Below, piece after piece: positions 1 to 9,014 of a DNA stretch of 64,000 nt. This DNA is from JBPYCR01 sp051846935 (GTDB lineage: Bacteria; Bacillota; Bacilli; Bacillales; Amphibacillaceae). A program made the position numbers and the translations under genes. Under the pieces are notes generated by a model. The model saw only the letters and a list, made by a program, of their open reading frames with translations, did no database searches and was not told the DNA's origin. The stretch lies in contig NZ_JBPYCS010000005.1 of assembly GCF_051846935.1 (NCBI RefSeq), positions 62,001-126,000 on the forward strand. Reading direction: 5' to 3'. Position 1 is the first letter of the stretch; each line of letters starts with the position of its first letter.

Positions 1-1661
1 TCGACAGCAACTAAAATCTCCTTTGCTTCGGATTCCATACGGTTAAAGGCTTCTTGTACAAAAACTTGCGTATAAAGCACCTTTTGTTTATTTTTCTCTT
101 CGCCTTTTTTAAGAATTGCTTTTTCCGTACGTAATACAGCTGCCTCCATCGTATATACAGACGCTGTCATGTTTGCTAATTTCGCCAAAATTTCCTGTTC
201 ATGTTCAATTTGTTGCATATGTTTTTGCGCAGCTAGCCCTGCAGCTAATAAAACGATCTTCTTAGCATTTCTCATTAAATATTTTTCCTGTTCCAATGAA
301 GCCATTCCTATTTCTTCTGGCATCATCATCATAAGTTCTTCCTGTAAGTGTTGCGCTTTTTCTAGAAGTGGTAATTCTCCTTTCATTGCTTTTTTCAGCA
401 ACGTACCAGGTACGAGCAATCGATTGATTTCATTTGTACCTTCGAAGATTCGATTAATTCTCGAATCACGATATATGCGCTCCACCTCATATTCCTGCAT
501 AAAACCATAACCGCCGTGAAGTTGAACTGCTTCATCTGCTACAAAGTCAAGTAATTCTGTTCCGGTAAACTTATTCAATGAGCATTCAATTTGATATTCT
601 GCTACAGCTCGAGCAATTTCCCGACCGTCTTCTTTTTGCTCAGCAGACAGCTTGCTCATTCGTTGTTCAAACAGCCCGACCGTACGATAAACAGCACTTT
701 CATTCGCATAGATGTCAGCAGCCATCGTACCGAGTTTTTCCTGCGTAAGCGTAAAACTAGAAATAGCCGTATTAAATTGTTTCCGCTCATTTGCATAAGT
801 AGCAGCCAATTCTAATGCACGTTTTGCTCCTCCAACACTGCCAATCGCTAACTTATAGCGACCGACATTTAATATGTTAAAGGCAATAATATGCCCGCGT
901 CCCTTTTCACCTAACACATTTTCCACAGGTACTTGTGCATCTTCAAGGACAAGCGTGCGCGTGGAAGATCCTTTAATTCCCATCTTCTTCTCTTCTGGAC
1001 CGGTTGTAACACCTGGAAAATCACGGTCAACGATAAAGGCTGTAAAATGTTCGCCATCAATTTTTGCATAAACAATAAATACATCCGCAAATGCTGCATT
1101 CGTTATCCACTGCTTTTCTCCGTTCAAAACATAATGTGTGCCTGCTTCATTTAATATTGCAGTTGTTTTTGCGCCTAATGCATCAGACCCGGATGACGGT
1201 TCGGTTAATGCATATGCGGCAATGAGCTCTCCTGTAGCTAATTTCGGCAAATACTTTTCTTTCTGAGCTTCATTACCAAAGAATACAATTGGTAATGAAC
1301 CGATTCCAACATGCGCCCCATATGTTAAAGAGAAAGCACCTGCTCTCGAAAATTTTTCCGTAATTAACGAAGAGCTAATTGTATCTAATTCCAACCCACC
1401 GTATTTTTCTGGAATATCCGCGCTAAGCAAGCCTAGTTCTCCTGCTTTTTTTATGAGTGTAACCGAATGGCTAAACTGATGATTTTCTATTTCCTCTAAT
1501 TTAGGTAAAACGTCCCCTACAATAAAATCTTCCGTTGTTTTCGCAATCATCCGATGCTCTTCTGTAAAATCTTCCGGTGTTATTACATCGGATGCATCCA
1601 TTTCCTCAATTAAAAAAGCCCCACCTTGAAACATCTTTTCTGTTGTCCCGCTCATTTTCAT
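1..1661 (-). CDS. fadE: Acyl-CoA dehydrogenase, partial (3' end outside window)
   Basis: This is the FAD-dependent acyl-CoA dehydrogenase that introduces the first double bond in each beta-oxidation cycle. About 553 codons read without interruption from an ATG at 1661, which follows AAAGGG, to the window edge. The B. subtilis homologue YusJ has about 594 residues, so only some 40 are missing. Visible landmarks are the flavin-domain stretch YALTEPSSGSDA and the IFEGTNEINRLL motif, whose Glu (about residue 407) matches the catalytic base of the family. An ATG two codons downstream (1655) is an alternative start. It is the last gene of the fadN-fadA-fadE operon and lies 67 bases below fadA. Confidence 0.95.
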   Translation of the reverse strand, partial: MKMSGTTEKMFQGGAFLIEEMDASDVITPEDFTEEHRMIAKTTEDFIVGDVLPKLEEIENHQFSHSVTLIKKAGELGLLSADIPEKYGGLELDTISSSLITEKFSRAGAFSLTYGAHVGIGSLPIVFFGNEAQKEKYLPKLATGELIAAYALTEPSSGSDALGAKTTAILNEAGTHYVLNGEKQWITNAAFADVFIVYAKIDGEHFTAFIVDRDFPGVTTGPEEKKMGIKGSSTRTLVLEDAQVPVENVLGEKGRGHIIAFNILNVGRYKLAIGSVGGAKRALELAATYANERKQFNTAISSFTLTQEKLGTMAADIYANESAVYRTVGLFEQRMSKLSAEQKEDGREIARAVAEYQIECSLNKFTGTELLDFVADEAVQLHGGYGFMQEYEVERIYRDSRINRIFEGTNEINRLLVPGTLLKKAMKGELPLLEKAQHLQEELMMMMPEEIGMASLEQEKYLMRNAKKIVLLAAGLAAQKHMQQIEHEQEILAKLANMTASVYTMEAAVLRTEKAILKKGEEKNKQKVLYTQVFVQEAFNRMESEAKEILVAV

Positions 1662-1728
1662 CAGCCCTTTCCACTGAATTTAATAAAACGTTAACAATTC
1701 GACTATAAACGAATGAGGCATTCTATAT

Positions 1729-2904
1729 TTAAACAAGCTCAAATACACCCGCAGCGCCCATTCCACCGCCAATGCACATCGTAACTACCCCATATTGGAT
1801 TTGCCGTCTCTTCATTTCATTAATTAAGGTTAACGACAATTTTGTCCCTGTACAGCCTAGTGGATGTCCAAGAGCAATTGCACCTCCATTTACGTTCACA
1901 ATATTCGGATCTAAATTTAGAGCTTGTATGACACGTACTGCTTGGGCGGCAAAGGCTTCATTTAATTCAAAAAGACCGATGTCGGATAGTTCTAACCTTG
2001 CAAGCTGTAGCGCCTTTGGTATTGCTTCGACTGGACCAACACCCATAATTTCTGGTTCTACTCCCGCAACAGCAAATGAACGATACTTTACGATCGGCTC
2101 CAAGCCCTCAGCCTCTGCTTTTTCTCGATTCATAATAAGTACAGAAGCAGCTCCGTCACTCATTTGCGAGGAATTTCCAGCTGTAACTGTTCCTGAAACG
2201 GAGAAAGCCGGCCGCAGTGTTGCTAAGATTTCCTTAGTTGTATTAGGGCGCACCCCTTCATCTACATCGAAGAGAAACGATTGCTCCTCGATTTTATTGT
2301 TTTCACCAACGTTTCGTTCCATCACTTCAACAGGTACAATTTCATCCGTGAACTTCCCATCTTCAATTGCTTTTGCTGCTCGATGGTGACTTGTTGCCGC
2401 AAAGCTGTCTTGGTCTGAACGTGAAATAGAAAAGCGATTCGCTACCTCCTCTGCTGTGTGCCCCATTGTCATATAATAGCCTGGCGCATCTTGGACGAGT
2501 TTCGGATTTGGTTTAATGACGTGTCCTCCCATTGGAATTAAACTCATCGATTCCGTACCTCCAGCGATAATTACATCACTGGCACCGAGCATAATCCTTT
2601 CTGCTCCATATGCGATCGTTTGCAGACCTGATGAACAATACCGGTTTACTGTTACTCCCGGAACATCATTTGCCAAACCTGCAAGACCGGCAATATTTCG
2701 TGCCATGTTCATCCCTTGTTCTGCTTCGGGCATCGCACATCCGATAATGACGTCATCAATCTTTCCTTTATAATTTCCAGCCCGCTGTAACGTTTCTCGG
2801 ATCGTTACAGCTGCTAAATCATCCGGTCTCGTGTTCGCCAGTGACCCTCTATTTGCTTTGCCAACAGGTGTCCTTGCTCCCGCTACAATGACTGCCTCCT
2901 TCAA
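1729..2904 (-). CDS. fadA: Acetyl-CoA acyltransferase (3-ketoacyl-CoA thiolase)
   Basis: This thiolase performs the last beta-oxidation step, cleaving 3-ketoacyl-CoA with CoA to give acetyl-CoA. The protein has 391 residues, the normal family length. The nucleophile Cys90 sits in NRYCSSGLQ, His347 in the GHPLG motif, and the second catalytic cysteine, Cys377, in CIGGGMG. The start is TTG at 2904, placed five bases after GGAGGAG; no ATG competes. It follows fadN by 19 bases and precedes fadE, the YusL-YusK-YusJ order of B. subtilis, so the three are probably one transcript controlled by fatty acyl-CoA. Confidence 0.96.
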   Translation of the reverse strand: MKEAVIVAGARTPVGKANRGSLANTRPDDLAAVTIRETLQRAGNYKGKIDDVIIGCAMPEAEQGMNMARNIAGLAGLANDVPGVTVNRYCSSGLQTIAYGAERIMLGASDVIIAGGTESMSLIPMGGHVIKPNPKLVQDAPGYYMTMGHTAEEVANRFSISRSDQDSFAATSHHRAAKAIEDGKFTDEIVPVEVMERNVGENNKIEEQSFLFDVDEGVRPNTTKEILATLRPAFSVSGTVTAGNSSQMSDGAASVLIMNREKAEAEGLEPIVKYRSFAVAGVEPEIMGVGPVEAIPKALQLARLELSDIGLFELNEAFAAQAVRVIQALNLDPNIVNVNGGAIALGHPLGCTGTKLSLTLINEMKRRQIQYGVVTMCIGGGMGAAGVFELV

Positions 2905-2923
2905 AACGACTCCTCCTTTTCTA

Positions 2924-5323
2924 TTAGTTTCTTAATGGTTTCCCTTTCAAAAGCATATGTTGCATCCGTGCTTGTGTTTTCGGTTCGCCAATTAAACTTA
3001 AAAACGCTTCTCTTTCTAAGTCGAGCATAACTTGTTCGTCAATGTATGTTCCCTCTTTAAGACGGCCACCCGACAACACGTATGCAAGCTTTTCAGCAAT
3101 TTTAAGGTCATGTTCAGAAGCATAGCCTCCATAATGCAACGTTTTTGCTCCTAATAGCATCGCTGCATAGCCTGCATCCCCAACGATTGGAATCTTATCT
3201 CTAATTAATGGCTTATAGCCTGCTTGTGCCAATGCCAATACTTTTTGCTTTGCTTCATATAAAAGATGAGCAGGGTTCATACTTATACGATCCGCCGGCC
3301 CTAAATATCCTAATTCAGCACCTTCAGCTGCCGAAGTTGAAACTTTTGCCATTGCTATTTTTTCAAAAACAGAATTTGCGATTTTCATCCGATCATACGC
3401 TACATCTGTCGGCATGTTACGTAATGTTTTTAAATAAAGCTCCTTCGTTCCTCCACCACCTGGGATAAGCCCAACGCCAAATTCTACAAGCCCGATATAC
3501 GTTTCAACGGATGCTTGAATAGACGTTGCTGGTAAAGATACTTCAGCGCCACCGCCAAGCGTCATCCCAAACGGAGCTGCAACAACTGGCTTTTCCGAAT
3601 ATTTAATGTTCATCGCCATTTTTTGAAACTGTCGCACGACCATTTCTAATTCAAAGAAATTATCATCCTGTGCTTCCATTAATAGAAGCGCAATGTTTGC
3701 TCCCACACAAAAGTTACTCCCTTGGTTGCCAATTACAAGACCTTCAAAATTTTTATTCGCTTCTTCAAGCGCAACGTTAACCATCTGAATGACATCAAGT
3801 CCAATTGCATTATTAGGAGAGTGAAACTCGAGTAAAGCAACGCCATCGCCACTATCGATTAAGCTAGCACCAGCATTTTGCTTAATAACTTTCCTTTCTT
3901 TTTTTAGACGTTTTATGTGAATTTCTTTCTTATTAAATAATTGTCGCTTGTACGTCCCATGATGAAAATAATACGGCGAATTATTTTCTGTTTTATAAAA
4001 GGTCGTATTGCCGTCCTTCAGAAATTGATGAATCCAATCCGGAATTTCCTCCCCTTCTTGCTCCATTCGCTCAACCGAATCACGAACACCTATTGCATCC
4101 CATATTTCAAAAGGGCCTAAATCCCAACCAAAACCCCACTTCATTGCTTTATCGATAGAAACAAGGTCATCTGCTATCTCCCCAAGGAGCTGTGCAGAGT
4201 AAAGAAGAACAGGTTTTACTGTCGCCCAAATAAAATCACCAGCTCGGTCATCCGAGGCATATATAAGCGCCTTAAGCTTTCGTTCTGTCTTTTTTTCTGC
4301 TTTAGCTCTTTCTATTGCACTCGTACGCAGTTTTCTTCTTTCTTCATAATCCATTGTAGTTGGATTTAATTCATAAATAGTACTGCCTTTATCGGTTTTT
4401 TTCTTCCTATAAAATCCTTGACCACTTTTGGAACCAATCCAACCCTTTTCCAGCATTGTGTTCATAAATGAAGGCACTTCGAAAATTTCTTTTTCTTTAC
4501 CTTCAACTTGGCTATACACATTCGCTGCTACATGAATAAACGTATCGAGACCAACTACGTCCAACGTGTGAAATGTAGCACTTTTCGGTCTTCCGATAAG
4601 TCGACCGGTTATCGAATCTACTTCTCCTATCGAATAATTTCCTTTTATCATTTCTTTTACAGTTACAAGCAGACCATACGTCCCGATTCGATTAGCGATA
4701 AAGTTTGGCGTATCCTTTGCTTCAACAACCCCTTTACCTAATCTATTTTCAGCAAATTCCTTCATGAAGGTAATCAAGTCTGGTTTTGTATCTTTTGTAG
4801 GTATTATTTCTAATAGCTTTAAATATCTTGGTGGGTTAAAGAAGTGTGTACCTAAAAAATGCCGTTTTAATGATGCCGAACAGTCTGCAATCATTGCCTC
4901 AACGGATACTCCTGACGTATTCGTCGAAACAATAGCACCTTCCTTTCGGTGTTCGTCAACTTGCTGAAGCACACTTTTCTTAACTTCTAAGTTTTCAACG
5001 ACGACCTCGATAATCCAATCAATCTGTCCCAATTTGCTCATATCGTCTGTAAAGTTTCCAACTGTTAATAATTCCAAATTACGTGTTGTTGTTAGTGGAG
5101 CTGGCTTTTGTTTTAACAATACTTGCTGCCCCATATTTACAATTCGATTCCGAACCTCTGGATCATTTAATGTTAACCCTTTTCTTTTTTCAATTTCGTT
5201 TAATGCAGTTGGAGTACGGTCGAGCATAAGTGTAGGTATACCTGCATTGACTAGATGTGCGGCAATCTGAGAACCCATAACACCGCTGCCTAGCACAGCA
5301 GCACGCTTTATGTTTGCAACCAA
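2924..5323 (-). CDS. fadN: 3-hydroxyacyl-CoA dehydrogenase/enoyl-CoA hydratase fusion
   Basis: This bifunctional beta-oxidation enzyme hydrates enoyl-CoA and then oxidises 3-hydroxyacyl-CoA with NAD. The dehydrogenase half comes first, with the nucleotide-binding GSGVMG at residues 12-17 and a HFFNPP stretch further on. The crotonase half follows, with FCVGAN and GGGAEVSL loops. This is the reverse of the FadB domain order and typical of Bacillus FadN. The reading frame is open from 5359, but the start is set at TTG 5323 because AGGAGGG lies six bases upstream and similarity to FadN begins there (799 residues). A FadR-type palindrome lies in the leader 22 bases above this start. First gene of the fad operon. 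Confidence 0.95.
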   Translation of the reverse strand: MVANIKRAAVLGSGVMGSQIAAHLVNAGIPTLMLDRTPTALNEIEKRKGLTLNDPEVRNRIVNMGQQVLLKQKPAPLTTTRNLELLTVGNFTDDMSKLGQIDWIIEVVVENLEVKKSVLQQVDEHRKEGAIVSTNTSGVSVEAMIADCSASLKRHFLGTHFFNPPRYLKLLEIIPTKDTKPDLITFMKEFAENRLGKGVVEAKDTPNFIANRIGTYGLLVTVKEMIKGNYSIGEVDSITGRLIGRPKSATFHTLDVVGLDTFIHVAANVYSQVEGKEKEIFEVPSFMNTMLEKGWIGSKSGQGFYRKKKTDKGSTIYELNPTTMDYEERRKLRTSAIERAKAEKKTERKLKALIYASDDRAGDFIWATVKPVLLYSAQLLGEIADDLVSIDKAMKWGFGWDLGPFEIWDAIGVRDSVERMEQEGEEIPDWIHQFLKDGNTTFYKTENNSPYYFHHGTYKRQLFNKKEIHIKRLKKERKVIKQNAGASLIDSGDGVALLEFHSPNNAIGLDVIQMVNVALEEANKNFEGLVIGNQGSNFCVGANIALLLMEAQDDNFFELEMVVRQFQKMAMNIKYSEKPVVAAPFGMTLGGGAEVSLPATSIQASVETYIGLVEFGVGLIPGGGGTKELYLKTLRNMPTDVAYDRMKIANSVFEKIAMAKVSTSAAEGAELGYLGPADRISMNPAHLLYEAKQKVLALAQAGYKPLIRDKIPIVGDAGYAAMLLGAKTLHYGGYASEHDLKIAEKLAYVLSGGRLKEGTYIDEQVMLDLEREAFLSLIGEPKTQARMQHMLLKGKPLRN

Positions 5324-5344
5324 CGAATACCCTCCTGTCTTTTT

Positions 5345-5362
5345 TGAATGAACATTCATTCA
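5345..5362 (-). promoter_or_regulatory. FadR-type operator in the fadN leader
   Basis: The 18-bp site TGAATGAACATTCATTCA has perfect 7-bp arms, TGAATGA and TCATTCA, around four bases. It differs at one defined position from the B. subtilis FadR (TetR family) box TGAATGAMTANTCATTCA as I recall it. It lies between the likely promoter and the ribosome site of fadN, so a bound repressor would block transcription until long-chain acyl-CoA releases it. The site is seen directly; binding is inferred. Confidence 0.85.
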
Positions 5363-5412
5363 TTTTATAACGATAAAGTAAACATTAAACATTATTAAAC
5401 CTTTATATACTT

Positions 5413-5441
5413 ATAATAAATTATATTCTGACTTTTCGCAA
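5413..5441 (-). promoter_or_regulatory. Likely sigma-A promoter of fadN-fadA-fadE
   Basis: On the minus strand TTGCGA (5441-5436) is followed after 17 bases by TATTAT (5418-5413). The predicted start of transcription, near 5405, is about 45 bases above the FadR-type box. The -35 element matches four of six consensus bases, so this is a moderate call. Confidence 0.45.
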
Positions 5442-5514
5442 TAAAAGGTGGCGAACTTTTCATGAAAAACACATTGTTCTGTCTCTAGTGTGCAAATAGG
5501 AGGTGCACTGTTTA

Positions 5515-5546
5515 TAGGTAAATGACTACGTACATACAATTACCTA
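5515..5546. repeat. Spaced inverted repeat TAGGTAA/TTACCTA between fadN and znuA
   Basis: Perfect 7-base arms lie at 5515-5521 and 5540-5546 with 18 bases between them. The spacing suits a two-site regulator or a weak stem-loop. It belongs to no family I recognise and could be chance in AT-rich DNA. Confidence 0.3.
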
Positions 5547-5566
5547 GTTATACGATTCCTTTCCAA

Positions 5567-5595
5567 TTTACAAATCGTAATGATTTCGATATAAT
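5567..5595 (+). promoter_or_regulatory. znuACB promoter with Zur box in the spacer
   Basis: TTTACA (5567-5572), 17 bases and a perfect TATAAT (5590-5595) form a strong sigma-A promoter. The spacer holds TCGTAATGATTTCGA (5575-5589), one base off the B. subtilis Zur box core TCGTAATNATTACGA. Zinc-loaded Zur bound here would exclude RNA polymerase, giving zinc repression of the operon, including zur itself. Confidence 0.85.
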
Positions 5596-5625
5596 TAAGC
5601 TACATTATTGATTCAGGAGGCAAAC

Positions 5626-6573
5626 ATGATACGTAAGCAAAGATGGTCTTTATTCTTTTTAATTAGTTTGATTTTTACCATTGCTGGGTGTACAAATACA
5701 GTTCAAACGAACGATGAAAACGATTCTACATTAACAATTTATACGTCGATTTACCCAATTCAATATGCAGTCGAACAAATTGCTGGTGAAGTTGCGACAG
5801 TTAAATCCGTCTATCCTCCCGGTGTGGATGCCCATACGTTTGAGCCAACATCAAAGGAAATTACCGACATGGCAAATGCCAATATGTTTATTTTTCTCGG
5901 CGCTGGCATGGAAAGCTTTACGAGTACGGCAGCAGAGGCTTTAGACAAACAAAATATTGTTTTTGTTGAGTTAGCTAACCATGAAGCATTATTTTCTGAG
6001 CAAGAACATTCCCATCATGATGAGAATGATGGGGACGATCATGAACATGACGGACAGGATCCGCATATTTGGCTCGATCCACTTCGCATGATTAAACTAA
6101 GTGAAATTGTAAAACAAGAGCTCATTCAATTAAGCCCTGAGCATGAGCAAATTTTCACAGAAAACTTTGTTGAGCTCGAGCAAAAACTGCATACCCTTGA
6201 TGGCGACTTTAAATTAACGCTTGAACAAAAAATAAATAAAGATATTATTGTTGCACATGCTGCCTACGGGTATTGGGAGGAGCGGTATGGTATTAATCAA
6301 ATTGCAGTTCATGGCTTAACCTCAGGAGATGAGCCATCACAAAAGGACCTAACTAAAATAGCAAAAAAGGCAAAAGAAAACAATTTAAATTATGTTATAT
6401 TTGAGCAAACAGGATCGGATAAGGTTACGAAAATAATCCAAGAGTATATTCAAGCAGAGCCTTTGTATATTCATAATTTAGAAGTTCGAACCGAACAAGA
6501 TATACAAAATCATTACGATTATCTTTCTATAATGCGAGAAAATCTTGATGTGCTCGATCAAGCGACACAATAA
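5626..6573 (+). CDS. znuA: Zinc ABC transporter substrate-binding lipoprotein
   Basis: This is the extracytoplasmic zinc receptor of a high-affinity ABC importer. The ATG at 5626 follows AGGAGG by five bases; an in-frame TTG at 5608 lies upstream of that ribosome site and is not used. A signal peptide ends in a lipobox (TIAGC, Cys22), so the 315-residue protein is membrane-anchored. The cluster A-I family fold is supported by the metal-ligand contexts DAHTFEPT and DPHIWLDP. Between them lies a His/Asp-rich loop (about residues 124-143) typical of zinc rather than manganese receptors. First gene of znuA-znuC-znuB-zur. Confidence 0.95.
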   Translation: MIRKQRWSLFFLISLIFTIAGCTNTVQTNDENDSTLTIYTSIYPIQYAVEQIAGEVATVKSVYPPGVDAHTFEPTSKEITDMANANMFIFLGAGMESFTSTAAEALDKQNIVFVELANHEALFSEQEHSHHDENDGDDHEHDGQDPHIWLDPLRMIKLSEIVKQELIQLSPEHEQIFTENFVELEQKLHTLDGDFKLTLEQKINKDIIVAHAAYGYWEERYGINQIAVHGLTSGDEPSQKDLTKIAKKAKENNLNYVIFEQTGSDKVTKIIQEYIQAEPLYIHNLEVRTEQDIQNHYDYLSIMRENLDVLDQATQ

Positions 6574-6588
6574 AATTGAGGTGTAAAC

Positions 6589-7344
6589 ATGGGTGATTCT
6601 GTTATTTCTTTAAAGAACGTTCATTTCTCTTATGAAAATAAAGAAGTTTTAACAGATATTAATTTAAACATTAAACGTGGCATTTTTATGGGGTTAGTCG
6701 GCCCAAACGGTGGTGGTAAAACTACTTTAATAAAAATTATATTAGGTTTACTTAAACCCGATCGTGGTAATATCTCTATTTTGAATCAGTCGATTGACAC
6801 GTTTAAAGATTGGAATCGAATTGGTTTTGTATCGCAAAAGGCAAATAGCTTTAATAAAGGATTTCCTGCTACTGTATTCGAAGTAGTAGCAATGGGATTA
6901 ACGGCAAAAATTGGTTACTTTAAATTTTTTTCGAAAAAGGATAAAGAAAAAGTAATGCACACCTTACAGCTAGTTGGGATGGAAGCATTTGCGCATCAAA
7001 GTATTGGACAGCTATCTGGCGGACAACAGCAGCGGGTTTTTATCGCTCGTTCATTAGTTAGTGACCCAGAGTTGCTAATTTTAGACGAACCGACCGTTGG
7101 TGTCGATTATGAAAATGTAAATCGTTTTTATGAATTGCTCAATCGGCTTAACAAGGAAAACAATCTTACTTTGTTACTCGTATCCCATGATACCGGAGCA
7201 ATGACAAAGTATGTTACCGATGTTATCTGTCTAAACAGAACATTACATTTCCACGGTAAATCTACCGAATATACTTCCTTGTCTGAGCACGAATTATCAA
7301 AAATTTATGGTCATCCTGTACAGATTGTTATTCACGATCATTAA
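6589..7344 (+). CDS. znuC: Zinc ABC transporter ATPase
   Basis: This cytoplasmic ATPase subunit powers zinc import with ZnuB and ZnuA. The 251-residue protein has a complete nucleotide-binding site: Walker A GPNGGGKT at residues 38-45, the signature LSGGQ at 142-146 and Walker B LLILDE at 162-167, followed by the switch histidine in LVSHD. The ATG at 6589 is preceded by TTGAGGTG. It lies 15 bases after znuA and 16 before the znuB start, so the three are translated from one message. Confidence 0.96.
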   Translation: MGDSVISLKNVHFSYENKEVLTDINLNIKRGIFMGLVGPNGGGKTTLIKIILGLLKPDRGNISILNQSIDTFKDWNRIGFVSQKANSFNKGFPATVFEVVAMGLTAKIGYFKFFSKKDKEKVMHTLQLVGMEAFAHQSIGQLSGGQQQRVFIARSLVSDPELLILDEPTVGVDYENVNRFYELLNRLNKENNLTLLLVSHDTGAMTKYVTDVICLNRTLHFHGKSTEYTSLSEHELSKIYGHPVQIVIHDH

Positions 7345-7360
7345 AGTTGGGGGAGCTACA

Positions 7361-8218
7361 ATGCTAGCTGATTTTATTGCTTATGATTTTTTAAGAAATA
7401 CATTTTTAACAGGTCTATTAATTGGAGTAATCGCACCGCTGCTCGGCACTTTTCTCGTTGTCAGGCGTTTATCGTTATTAGCGGATGCACTTTCTCATGT
7501 TACGTTATCTGGTATTGCATTTGGACTTTTTCTCGAAAAGCTAATAGTTGTTTCCTTTATAACACCACTGTATAGTGGCATGGCTTTCTCAGTAGTTGGT
7601 GCTTTGCTAATTGAAAAACTACGCACCGTATATAAGTCTTATCAAGAACTCGGCATACCTATCATATTAACCGGCGGGGTCGGGATGAGTGTTATTTTCA
7701 TTTCATTAGCTAATGGATTTAATACCGATCTATTTAATTATTTATTTGGCTCTGTTTCAGCCGTTAGCTTGAATGATTTATTAACGATCTTAGGTATTTC
7801 CATATTTATTTTACTCGTGGTAGGATTGTTTTATAAAGAGCTTGTAACACTTTCTTTTGATGAAGAGCATGCAATTGTATCGGGAATTCATTCCAAACGA
7901 ATTCACTTTATCTTTATTATATTAACAGCACTTGTAATTGCTGCGTCTATAAGAATAGTTGGTGTTTTGCTCGTCTCTGCACTAATGACATTACCAGTAG
8001 CAGCAGCGATGCGCTATGCAAAAAGCTTTAAACAATTAATTGTTTTATCGATTGCGTTCGGTGAACTTGCCGTTATTATTGGTCTTGTAAGTGGTTACTA
8101 TTTAAGTATCCCCCCTGGCGGCACAATCGTAATGATCGCTATACTCATTTTACTTTTATCAATTCTTGTAAACCGTACAACTTTCAGTTTAAAAGAAAGG
8201 AAGAAGTTAAGTGAATAA
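7361..8218 (+). CDS. znuB: Zinc ABC transporter permease
   Basis: This is the membrane channel subunit of the zinc importer, a 285-residue ABC-3 family protein with about eight hydrophobic segments. The conserved LLIGVIAPLLGTFLVVRRLSLLADALSHV stretch is near the N-terminus (residues 19-47). The frame is open from 7307 inside znuC, but the ATG at 7361 follows GGGGGAG and matches the family start. Its last eight bases overlap the zur start, which suggests translational coupling. Confidence 0.94.
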   Translation: MLADFIAYDFLRNTFLTGLLIGVIAPLLGTFLVVRRLSLLADALSHVTLSGIAFGLFLEKLIVVSFITPLYSGMAFSVVGALLIEKLRTVYKSYQELGIPIILTGGVGMSVIFISLANGFNTDLFNYLFGSVSAVSLNDLLTILGISIFILLVVGLFYKELVTLSFDEEHAIVSGIHSKRIHFIFIILTALVIAASIRIVGVLLVSALMTLPVAAAMRYAKSFKQLIVLSIAFGELAVIIGLVSGYYLSIPPGGTIVMIAILILLLSILVNRTTFSLKERKKLSE

Positions 8219-8627
8219 AAAAGAGGCTATATTCCTTTTAAATAAGAACGGCTACAAAACAACAAAACGACGAAAAGATATTTTAGATTTTTTTGCAAAT
8301 GCGGACGGATATCGAACAGCAAAAGAGCTCAATGATTTCATGGAATCCCGATATGAAGGCATTAGCTTTGATACCGTTTATCGCAATCTACACCTTTATC
8401 ATGAATTGGGGATTTTGGAAGGTACGGAATTAAAGGGAGAAAAACACTTTCGAATGAAGTGTGGCGACCATCACCATCATCACTTTATATGTAATGATTG
8501 TGGTAAAACGAAAAAGCTAGACATTTGCCCGATGGATGAGGTAGAAGCTTTGTTGAAGAATTTCCAAGTAATTGGACATAAATTTGAAGTGTATGGGTTG
8601 TGTCCAGTATGCCAAAACGCTTCATAG
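8211..8627 (+). CDS. zur: Zinc uptake repressor, Fur family
   Basis: This 138-residue Fur-family regulator has an N-terminal winged helix (SFDTVYRNLHLYHELGILE) and a C-terminal dimerisation/metal domain. Two CxxC pairs (CNDC, CPVC) would hold structural zinc, and a run of five histidines provides further ligands. The start is GTG at 8211, overlapping znuB by eight bases. Its position in the znu operon and the Zur box at 5575-5589 make a zinc-responsive repressor far likelier than an iron or peroxide sensor. In B. subtilis zur is unlinked to the transporter; operon linkage as here is known in Listeria. Confidence 0.92.
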   Translation: MNKKEAIFLLNKNGYKTTKRRKDILDFFANADGYRTAKELNDFMESRYEGISFDTVYRNLHLYHELGILEGTELKGEKHFRMKCGDHHHHHFICNDCGKTKKLDICPMDEVEALLKNFQVIGHKFEVYGLCPVCQNAS

Positions 8628-9013
8628 GAAGCAGCGGTAAATATTATGCAGCGATTGGTGCAGGAGGAATAATTGGTTCTTTGCTAAGGTATAGCGTATC
8701 TCTCCTGTTTGAAGAACGATACAGCTATTTTCCCGTTGCAACATTATTCGTCAACGTGACTGGCTGTTTTTTGCTCGGTTTCTTATTTAACAATAAACGT
8801 ATAAAGAAGGAACAAGCTTCTAATCTGTTTTATCGATTTATTACGGTCGGTATAATTGGATCATTTACTACCTTCTCAACCGTTACTATTGAAACATTTG
8901 AATTATGGTCGCAAAACATCGTTCTAGCAATGTGCTACGTGTTTATCAGCATATTTGGTGGGCTTGGCATGGCTTATGTAGGCAGTATGTGCGGAAAGAA
9001 AAGTAGGGTATAA
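8600..9013 (+). CDS. crcB1: Fluoride channel subunit CrcB/Fluc (first copy)
   Basis: This small Fluc-family membrane protein forms a dimeric channel that lets fluoride leave the cell. The 137-residue protein has four predicted membrane segments and the family motifs GGIIGSLLRY, NVTGCFLLGF and GSFTTFST, the last containing the pore phenylalanine/threonine region. It starts at GTG 8600, or at ATG 8609, inside zur without a good ribosome site of its own, so coupled translation is likely. No fluoride riboswitch is visible in front, which is unusual and fits its place at the end of a zinc operon. Confidence 0.9.
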   Translation: MSSMPKRFIGSSGKYYAAIGAGGIIGSLLRYSVSLLFEERYSYFPVATLFVNVTGCFLLGFLFNNKRIKKEQASNLFYRFITVGIIGSFTTFSTVTIETFELWSQNIVLAMCYVFISIFGGLGMAYVGSMCGKKSRV

Positions 9014-9014
9014 T

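Noticed and set aside
1772..2389. A 205-codon plus-strand frame
   Set aside because: It is antisense to fadA, whose motifs and ribosome site are convincing; it has no ribosome site of its own.
5345..5359. An ATG start for fadN at 5359
   Set aside because: It lies inside the FadR-type operator and lacks a ribosome site; TTG 5323 has AGGAGGG at ideal distance.
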